64,000 bases of DNA from Diadema setosum. Taxonomy: Eukaryota; Echinodermata; Echinoidea; Diadematoida; Diadematidae. The position numbers were made by a program, and so were the translations under genes. Of the stretch, positions 35,360-44,800 are shown in pieces. The notes under the pieces were generated by a model. That model was not told the origin of the DNA. It was given only the letters and a program-made list of their open reading frames with translations, and made no database searches. Location: NCBI RefSeq assembly GCF_964275005.1, contig NC_092702.1, positions 32,278,726 through 32,342,725 on the forward strand, in the 5' to 3' direction. How positions within the stretch are numbered: position 1 is the first letter of the stretch; every line of letters starts with the position of its first letter.

Positions 35360-35953
35360 TAATGCCCCTGCCACAGATTGTCTTTAGAGACATTGTTTTT
35401 TGGTTGTCCATCCATCTGTCTGTCTGTTCTTCGATCCTCTGTCCTGTCCTTCTGTCCATCCATCCTTAATCAATTTTGTGGACAGCATAACTTTTTAAAA
35501 CCGTTTGAGGTATCCTTATTACATTTTTTGAACTGAAAATTATTTAAAACTGAAATTGCACAATACCTTGGGGATTATTCAATGTATAAAACATGGATTA
35601 CTGCACAATGGTTCTGCAAGGAAAGATTTTTTTGGAGAATTGTGGGCCATGGGGTCAGAGGGCACGGGTCAAAGGTCAAGTTAAAATACTCAAATTCCTA
35701 AATACAGTGTACTTGCTCTCTTTAAACAATTTACAGATAGGCAGACTGTAGCTATCCATCCAAATGAAACATGGTTCAAGGAAAGTAGACATTTTGTGAC
35801 AAACATGCCATACAATTACATGAATTTTTTTTTTTGCCAATTATGTGAAACTGTGATCTCACATTGTCAAAAGATTGTATGTGTAGACCTATTGGAAGAA
35901 CCATATGATATGGCAGCGGCATACCAGCCTAGTCGCCATAGGGACATTTCTAG
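35360..35953 (+). mobile_element. Helentron-like element, GCCTCCGCC family, copy 2
   Basis: Left ATGCCCCTGCC, right inverse GGCAGCGGCAT, then hairpin GTCGC-cat-AGGGAC (one mismatch) and ATTTCTAG before TT. Shorter and more decayed than 17853-19010. It keeps a GGGTCAAAGGTCA near 35665. Confidence 0.6.
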
Positions 35954-37589
35954 TTTGTGTGTGTGTTTCTTTGGGTGTGGTTAAGAAACATTTTCAGTGT
36001 GTTTTGGTTTTCATTTTGTGAACACAGCTGAACACCACGTTTGTGGCATTAGGAATGGAATTGAACTTAGCGGCACAGGTTTTCTGCAAAGTTTTTGAGT
36101 CCAAAAAAAAAAAAAAAAAGCAAAACAACAGAAGAGAATGTAGGTTTTAGTTTTGATCCCGAACAGCTGCCTGCTTATTCAAGGCAATCAAAGCCGTTTT
36201 GATTATTTTTCCATCAGCATGTGCGCACTTTAGAAAACTGTGGACCCTTACTTTTTATCTCGATGTCATAAATCAGCTTGGGCTGAATATGCATAATGTG
36301 CACGAGTGTGACAAAGAGCAAATATGTGTCCTTTTGTAGAATCCTCTTAGGACCATGATCCCATGACGCCACCGACATGATAAACGGGCAAGTTTTTGTT
36401 GCTGTAGGTTCATTATTTTTTATGAGGAACCTCGACTTCATGAACCTTGCTAGGGTGTTTGTGTGTGTTTGTGTGTCTGTCTACTGCTACATTGGTGAGA
36501 CCTTCATCTTTGGAAGACCAAGTTGTATGTGTACATGAGTTTATTAATCAATCAACTGCTTCCTATTTCCTGCTTGGCCTGATCAACAACCTGCTTGTTT
36601 GACATTATTTCATGTACATGTAGTTCTGCTCTTGTACATTATACTTGCATAGACAAGCATTATCAGTCACATACAACATACATTATACATTGTGGTAGAC
36701 AATGAATTCCTCACCTTGAGGCCAGAATATATGAATTTCACAGTGATCATTGCATTACTTGGCCTGTCTTTTTATGGAGGTAGTTATAAGTTCAGGAGGT
36801 GAAAAAAATGAAGCAGGCAAAAATGTGCAAGCGTATCTTTTTCTCATGATGAAGCATACAAAAATATTGTGGATTGCGCGAACTCCCTTAGGTTTTAAGC
36901 ATTTGGCTTGAAATTTGGCACATGTGATCAAAATAGTACATAGATGTGCAACACTTTTCAGTGTTGAACAATGCATTGCCATGGTAACCACATCTTTTAC
37001 AACAAAAATGTGGATTGAGCAAACTCCCTCAGTTTTTCAGCATTTGATTTGAAATTTGATACAAGGTACAGTTGTATTGACTACTTTGCTATGTAGATGT
37101 GCAAACTTCATCTTTTGTCAATGTCAAACAATGTGTTGCCACAGTAACAGCATTTTTAAAAGAAAAATATATGATAATATGGGTTGATGTGGCTCACTCC
37201 CTCCAGGTACATTTTTTGATAACACTTTGATAAAACAGAAGAATCATGAAACATACATGTACTGCTGCTGTACCAGGGATTCATATATTTATAACATGTT
37301 TTATTCATACATCATAACATGGATCATTTTTGCAAGATACTGTATTACAAACTGATAGGCACATACGCACACATGTTTCTGGTTCAAATGTAGTTGAGAC
37401 ATGCTGCATCTGTATGCAACTTTACACGTGTATAATTACACGGCCCACTTTCTCAAAGCCTGTGAGAACAGAATCGGGGCCAAGTTTTACTCAAAATTTG
37501 GTAGAGATAAAGGGGGGGGGGGAGGGGGGTATCATAACCCTATCAACTGCTTGAGGGGTTAAAGGCAAACATCACCAGTGAAAAAGGGC
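35954..37589. other. No gene seen; a diverged tandem repeat
   Basis: About 36870-37200 holds two to three diverged ~140-170-bp repeats marked by GTGGATTG(A/C)GC(A/G)AACTCCCT (36870, 37010, and weakly 37183). There is a poly(G) run at about 37511-37527. Confidence 0.55.
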
Positions 37590-37591
37590 TA

Positions 37592-39672
37592 CAGTGAAAC
37601 CCCGTTATAACGAGGTCCGTGGGACCGGCGATATTACCTCGTTATAACCGGTACTTCGTTATAACCGTACGCATCAAAAACAAAGAAAAACATAAGCATG
37701 ACGTCATATACCCATCAATGAAACTTAAGAACATATCCTTTGCGTTGTTATTACACAATTGTTGAGCGTTATTATTGAGAGAATAAAGGGAAATTATTTG
37801 TGAATTAGACGAAGAAATAGGGGCTGAAATGATAAGTTAATTCTTTATTGTAATTCTTGTTTTGTTAAGCCTTTTCTAATAAACACCAGCGCAAATATAT
37901 AGAGTAACATACAGGCCTTGTTTACCATAACTTGCTAGATATTTTTACGCTATTGGTGCCCAGCGGGAATGCGATGTTTTCATGAATCATTTCGGCTGTA
38001 ATCTTGTACAATGTATGATCGTTGCGCCCAAATGGATAACAAATGCGTTCTTTATTTTCTTCCGAAAATGTCTTTGCGTTTTGTACGACCGTTCTTGAAA
38101 AATATGCGACAGGATTGAATGTGGGAGGTTGTCATCCTTTTTACGCAATTCTGTACCTGGTAGACCATTCCGAAAGAAAGAAAAAAAAAATCACCATTGT
38201 GAAAATCAGTGTTAAAATTGCGATAATGAACAAACCCAGATCTATTCAAACTAATAAATGCGTTTGTTTCTTTTTCTGATTTAGGTTAACATGCGTCATT
38301 CAACTTTTTTTTACGCTACTGTCACCTGGCGAGATCGCGATGATTTCAAAGTAACATACGTGCGTTGTTTACCGCTAACTTGCGAGATATTTTACGCTGT
38401 TGGTGCCCAGCGGGAATTCGATAATTTCATGAATCATTTGGCTGTAATTTTATACGATGTATGATCGTTGCGCTCGAAGGGATTGAAAATGCGTTCTTTA
38501 TTTTCTTCCGAAAATCTCTTCGCGCTTTGTACATCCGTTCTTGAACTGTTGAATGCGTTTGTTTCTTTTTCCGAGCACAGATTAAGTAGGTTAACATGCG
38601 TTATTCAACTATTTTTACGCTACTGTCACCCGGCGAGATCGCGATGATTTCATTAATTAGTTCTGCTTTGATCACACACTCATTTTTAAATTATCATTCG
38701 TTAAATTATAATGAACAAATCCAGATCTATTCAAACTAATACATGCGTTTGTTTCTTTTTTCTGGACACCGATTAAGTAGCTTAACATGCGTTATTCAAC
38801 TATTTGTACTCTACTGTCACCCGACGGGATCGCGATGATTTCACTAATTATTTCTGCTTTGATCACACACTCATTTTTAAATTATCATTCGTTAAATAAT
38901 AATGAACAAATCCAGATCTATTCAAACCAATAAATGCGTTTGTTTCTTTTTCTGAACACCGATTAAGTAGGTTAACATGCGTTACTCAACTATTTTAACG
39001 CTACTGTCACCCGGCGGGATCGGGGCGATGATTTTATCATTTCGGCATTAATCATCCAAACTCATATTTGCTCAAAACCAGCAAAAGAACTGGAAGTCGG
39101 AACTAAAATTGGAAAGGATATAATGATGAGTTGCACACGCATTCCAGTTGTCCATTTTTGGTCACAATTGTCGCTACATGAAAAGTTTTTGAATGCGTTA
39201 TCTATTTTTTTTTCTCGTTGCGCTGTGGTCTGACCTCATATCACGCACTCGTTTCTCGCGAAAAAGAAAATCGAATGATTATGTTTAATAATCAGTATGA
39301 ACATCGGAAGGTGTTCCTGTGTCTTATCGCGTGATTAAGAAGAAAACATGGAAGGAACGGTTCTCTGCAAAACGGGAAAAGACGTGGATAGCGTGAATTC
39401 GGTTTTCAATGTTTCATTTGTCGCGTGTTTGAAAGCGGCAATTTGGTCGAGAAATGGAACCTCGTTATATCCGATCAAAATGCTTATGTTTTTCTTTATC
39501 ATGATTTACCGAAATTGTCCTCGTTATAACCGGAATCTCGTTATAACCGAGCTCGTTATAACCGATTCGTTCTGCCATAGGTTTACACGCAAAGGAAAAC
39601 GGGACCGACGCGATCACCTCGTTATAAGCGGTTCCTCGTTATAACCGAACTCGTTATAACGGGGTTTCACTG
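37592..39672. mobile_element. Non-autonomous pogo/Tigger-like transposon, 2.1 kb
   Basis: The ends CAGTGAAACCCCGTTATAAC and their complement are exact, with TA duplications at 37590-37591 and 39673-39674. Further GTTATAACCG motifs repeat inside both ends. CAGT-start TIRs with TA targets fit pogo-type Tc1/mariner elements. No transposase frame was found. The interior has an inexact ~460-bp duplication (37915-38100 and about 38378-38560) and a ~190-bp tandem repeat (AACATGCGTTATTCAACTAT at 38593, 38784, 38974; related at 38288). The interior is visibly richer in CG dinucleotides than the flanks. Confidence 0.75.
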
Positions 39673-39828
39673 TATATAGCATGCTGACATGGCCAGCAGG
39701 CAAAGAATGGGGTGATGATGAAAAAGTCTTAATTTTCTCAAAACAGATGAAATGAAAAGAAAATGAAACAGGGCGCTTGCATCCCCCTTTAATTTTTCAT
39801 TGTAGTGGTCTGAAGCCTTTTATTTATT

Positions 39829-40324
39829 ACCTCCGCCAAGGGGGGAGGTTATGTTTTCGTTACCGTTTGTTAGTTAGTTTGTCCATGTGCAAAATAATTC
39901 AAAAAGCAGTAAACGGATTTATATGAAACTTGCAGGAAAGGTTGAGAATGACACAAGTAACAGATGATTAAATTTTGGTAGTGATCCGAGATTTTTTTTG
40001 GAAATTATGAAGGATTTTTGATATTTTGGCAGGTAGGGTCAATGAACTTGGGAGTTCAGACTGTGCATATTTGAGGTTTGCATGCGCGCACTAAAGTGCA
40101 TGCTCTAGTTTCTGCTAGGGTTAGGCGCGCCGTGCAGCTGAGGGTTTATGACGTAGCAAAGGCTTCTATGCTAGTATTGAGAAATCGGGCGACTTTCAGC
40201 ACACAATGCTATAAGTACGTATGGGTGGAAATCACTTAAATCTCTATAAATGGAAGAACAAGATCAGTGGTGGAAATGAGCTGCATGCTTGGCGGAGGTC
40301 TGCGCTCTCAGAGTGCTTGTCTAG
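39829..40324 (+). mobile_element. Helentron-like element, ACCTCCGCCAA family
   Basis: Left ACCTCCGCCAAGGGGGGAGG hairpin then TTATGTTTTCG. Right inverse TTGGCGGAGGT (40289-40299), hairpin GCGCTC-tca-GAGTGC (40302-40316) and terminal GTCTAG (to 40324) before TTT. A second, earlier right end (GCATGC..GCATGCTCTAGTTT) lies at about 40079-40111. Non-coding. Confidence 0.65.
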
Positions 40325-40339
40325 TTTATTTATTTATTT

Positions 40340-40436
40340 TTTTGTCAGCCCAAGAAATCCGGAAGTGGCCACAAAGAAGCGGCACAGGAGCCTTTTTGCG
40401 CCCCCTTTACGGAATTCCTAGATCCGCCCCTGTACC
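40340..40436 (-). repeat. Fragment of CAGGGGCGGATC MITE family
   Basis: Read on the minus strand it begins CAGGGGCGGATCTAGGAATT, then CCGTAAAGGGGGCGCAAA, matching the left end of 53797-53978. Confidence 0.6.
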
Positions 40437-41432
40437 AGATGAGTACAAGACAAGAGTTTTCCCATTAACCTTCGTTCAGCAGATTAGCACAGCTCAAGAT
40501 GCCTTGAACATAATTACTAAATACCAAGTATTAAAGACACAAGAGAGATAGGGTAATAAGGGTATTCCAACAGTAAGCTGCATCACATGAAAAAGCAGTT
40601 TCCTTCTATGTATTGTGTTACATTTTTACATAAATTTGCAAAAATTACTAATTATTGTATTGGTTGAAATATGATTCTGCATAATGCCTGTCTACCTCAC
40701 TGACAATATAACACCAACAGAACAAAAGGCAATCTTGAATGTTAGAAAGAAGCAGTTTCGTGGTCCTTCTTTTGTTAATGAACATGTATAGGCCTAATCT
40801 TCATTAACATGATGAATGAATTATTGAGAAAAGAATCACAATTCGAATAAGATTTCTTTGTTCTGCAAAAAGCATCAATTGATTGGCATGAAGAATCAAC
40901 CGTAGATACTTGGTCAAGAACTACAAGTAGTTCATTCCTGATCTAGCCTTACTATCCCCCCAAAACACAAATATCGGAACACGTGACAAAATACCTACCA
41001 GTCAGCCATTGTGGACGTGTTCACAGAAAACATACACAGGAATTGAACAAACATTGATAAAGGACTGATAACACTCTTGCCAGGGTGGCCGACTCTGACT
41101 TGTATTTCCCCTCCCCCCCCCTTTTTTTTTCCTGTGCACAAGCCAATTGGTAAGAAGAAGAAAGATGATGTAAAATAAAAGTCTTGAATTACAATCACTG
41201 CAGCAACCAAGGCTGCATCTCTCATGCATACAGCGGAGTGATTATTACTATCTAACAAATGCTTCAGTTGCCATCGTGAGTGTGGGATACTCTAATTGCA
41301 CATGGCTGCAAAATTAAACAAAAAACAACAAACAAACATACAAACAAACATTTACTGGCTTCGCCAAGAATCAGTAACATTTAAAGAGACTCTGTAGGAG
41401 GAATATTATACTACAGTATAGTCCTAGTAGTG
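40437..41432. other. No gene seen
   Basis: Intergenic AT-rich sequence downstream of TRNT1. It contains a C/T homopolymer stretch near 41108-41130 and a short (CAAA)n-like run near 41318-41350. Confidence 0.5.
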
Positions 41433-41436
41433 TTAA

Positions 41437-41521
41437 CCCGTTGCTAACGAGCTTATTTTGTTATAACGTGCAGTTCCCATGGACACCTACCCGAGTATAC
41501 TCGGGACTAGTCTTCAGCGGG
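41437..41521. mobile_element. 85-bp MITE next to the TRNT1 stop codon
   Basis: Exact TTAA duplications at 41433-41436 and 41522-41525. The ends are CCCGTTG and CAGCGGG. The interior has the perfect palindrome CCGAGTATACTCGG. The TTAA lies 3 bp beyond the TRNT1 stop (41529-41531), so the element occupies the start of that gene's 3' UTR. A second copy is at 59426-59509. Confidence 0.85.
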
Positions 41522-41528
41522 TTAAACG

Positions 41529-41804
41529 TCACGAGTTCCCCTTCCCGCTCTCTTGCCGGGTCTCCTGTAACCTCTCCAAGAGCTCTTCTCTGGTTGCCGT
41601 GAAGTCACTGTCCAGCCACCACTGCCTCACTTCGTCCAGCACCGCACCAAATCCCTTTCCCTTGGGCACTCCAACGCCGAGCAGGTCCTTGCCGGTGACG
41701 GGAAATTTGGCAGCGTCCCAGGCCCTCAGGTCGGTGAGCAGCTGGCTCTCCCCTTGGTACTTCAGAACCTCCTCCACATACTTCACAATATTCTTCTCCT
41801 TACT
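41529..41804 (-). CDS. TRNT1: TRNT1 exon 6 (terminal)
   Basis: A long pyrimidine-rich tract and GGCCAG acceptor precede [19 protein letters not shown]. Ends ESGKGNS then TGA at 41531-41529. Confidence 0.93.
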   Translation of the reverse strand, partial: SKEKNIVKYVEEVLKYQGESQLLTDLRAWDAAKFPVTGKDLLGVGVPKGKGFGAVLDEVRQWWLDSDFTATREELLERLQETRQESGKGNS

Positions 41805-44800
41805 CTGGCCAATCAGAAAGCAGATAAAAAGCAGGCAGACAAAAGTGAGTAGTTTTCATTTCCAAACCAACTTGAAAGAAGAGAGCTTATTTTGAAACAA
41901 AAAAGAAAAGAAAAGAAAGAGGCAGCTCCTACTGTACACTTGTAGCTACACTAATTATACAGTTCTGAATTGCAATATCAGAAAGTTATGACAGGTACAA
42001 CACTTTTTCCTCAATCCTACTTACGTTGTGGTTGGCAAAAGTCAAATGACACTCAATTTTGGAAATGGAAATACATTTCAAAATATTTATGTCACACAAA
42101 GGGCTGAAGGAGAAATTCACCATAATTTACATGTGGATTGAGAGAATGCAGCGATATCAGTAGAACACATCAGTGAAAGTTTGAGGAAAATCAGACAATC
42201 CATTCAAAAGTTATGAATCATTGTAGTTTCAATGCTGCCATCACTGAATGAGTAGACTACTAGAGCTTGTGATGTCACACAAGTAGACCAATGTAAAGAA
42301 AAGATAAAGAAACTCCAACTTATATATTTTCACTTTTGGGCATATTAGAACACTTCACTTGCCTCTTTCAAAAGGCAGGGGGAACGATATATTTCCCTTA
42401 AAATATATGTCGTCAACAAGTTGAAGGAATGAGCACTTTTTCGAAAAATGAAATTTTGTGGATTTCTCTTTATATTTTCAAAATTTTATCATTCTGTGCA
42501 TGTGATATCATAACTGGAGTAGTCTTCTCATCCAGCAGTGACTGCACAGTAAGTTGAAAAATTCATAACCTTTGAACGGATTGTCCGATTTTTCTCACTT
42601 TCACTGATAAGTTCTACCAATATTGCTGCATTCACTCAATCCACACATAAAATGTATATCAAGGTGAACTTGTCCTTATAACAGTCGAGAGTCATGGTCA
42701 GAGTCACATCGATAAATTACATCTAAGTGAATGCCACGGCTTGTTTTCAGGAAGCTCTGAATTGACAGTCTTAAAGGATTTGTGTTGAATACTCGATACC
42801 CACACAGACGATGATGTCTTGATATGGCTTGAGAGGTTTGCTATGCAGCTTCCTGCCCCTCTCCTGTACAACAAAGAGGGCAGTCTTGCGCTCTTCTGTG
42901 GAAACCTTCATCCTCTGCTCCATGGCCAGCACATCATTCTCATCCTTGAAGAGGGAAGAGAGGAGAGTCACAGGGTGCGGATGCAACGGCTGGCTCCTTC
43001 TGCTGACTTCATGCAGCTCTTGTAGATCGCTGCCGGATGGTAAACCTACAGCACAAAGGTGATACCCCATCATCAACTTGCCGTGAATTGGTAGACTGGT
43101 GCACAAAACTCAACAAATCTCCACCCCAATAAGTGAAGTTAGACTGTTACTGTAACTGCTAAGTTTTTGTTTGTTTTCTGCTCTGCTCTCATGCTCTGTT
43201 GGACAAACTGGCTGTTTGCCATTAATAGTAAGAGTGTAGTATACATAATTTGATACCTCTGCTATTTCTGTTCTTGGCAGTTTGCAACTATGTGTGATTG
43301 CAAGAATTGGATCATGAGAAGAGACACAAATCCTTACAAGAGATCATCCTGTTCTTTTTAATACACATACCTCATTTCTAACTGGCAAAATTTCAGTCAG
43401 GGAATATGGCTATTAGTATTGGCTTCAATCTTGCAGATGCCAAAGAAGATCACAATGATGACAGACTGATGTTACAAGCAACAAATCTACAATGTATTAA
43501 GCTGAGTGGATCAAAATAAAGATAACATCTGAATACAATTACTTTCTTCCAAATACAGAATTCTCTTCAGAAAGAAATCTTGATTGGAAATATATAAAGG
43601 GCTATTTCAAACCTGTAGCTATCAATGATCTCTTTCTTCATGCAACCACAAAAAAAAAGAAGCAAAACAAAGTTGAATTTTTCAAATTCATGAAATTTTT
43701 GTGTCGAGTTGTTTTCACTGCAACTGACTGACAAATTGCTTGACATCAAGGTATTTTATTAACGTCGTTGTTGGGCAATTTGTCAATCAGTTGCAAAAAA
43801 GTTGAATTTGATGCATACTCTACCAATGTACTGTGGAAGGTCCAAGTCATAGATGCAATGGATGAGTTCTGCGGCAAAGTTCCCCGTAAGAATCTTTTTG
43901 AGCTCCATCCAAATTCGCTCACCAGAGATCTTCCCCAATCCTGGCCCATTCTCCTTGATGGCTTTCAGGGTTTCTGCATCATGGGCATTGCTCTCTCTGG
44001 CAATACGGCCATAGAATCTGAATAAACCGGATGGGTGGAAGACAGGTACAGCTCTACTCACTGAGCATGACATTCTCTTTTTCACAAATAGACAGATCTT
44101 GTATATCGATGCAATGCTGATGGACGACTGTATGTTGATATGACATAAAAAATGCAGGATGAGACTTCACAAAAGTGACAACAATTGGGGCTTCTTTGCT
44201 TCAATATGCTTATTTCTTGAATCCAAACAATTCTTTACACCCTTGTTTAATCACACTGATTTACTCACTTAGCCACAGTGCAACATATTAAAATGTGCAG
44301 ACTATCTCATTAAGATATACAAGGTTGTACATCATGGTTCTCTTGGTGCCTAAATATCAAGGGCTACACTCAACCATACAATTTTCCCGAGGTGACCTAC
44401 CCAATTAATCAAATATCTGCTCAATTAAGAGCTCTTTGAGTACTCTCTTGATGATATGTAAATAAATTGCAGTCTGAAATGTAGTTACTAGGTGATAGTA
44501 ATTACCTGAAATAGCGGAGAATTCTCAAATAGTCTTCTCTGATCCTCGTAGCTGGGTCACCAACAAAGGCGATGTGACACCTTTCCAAGTCGGATCTACC
44601 ACTGAAGAAGTCATATAGGGTACCATCAAGACCTGACCAGGATTGAAAGAGATTTAATCTCAATGCTCATAGATTGCTACACATCACGGCAGTCAGTCCC
44701 TTTCAAAGACTAATTACAAGTGATGGAAGATATAGAATATGAGTTCAAGTCACATAGCGATTCCAAACTGCTTCAAGGTTTAAAATCTGCATGGTGTACT

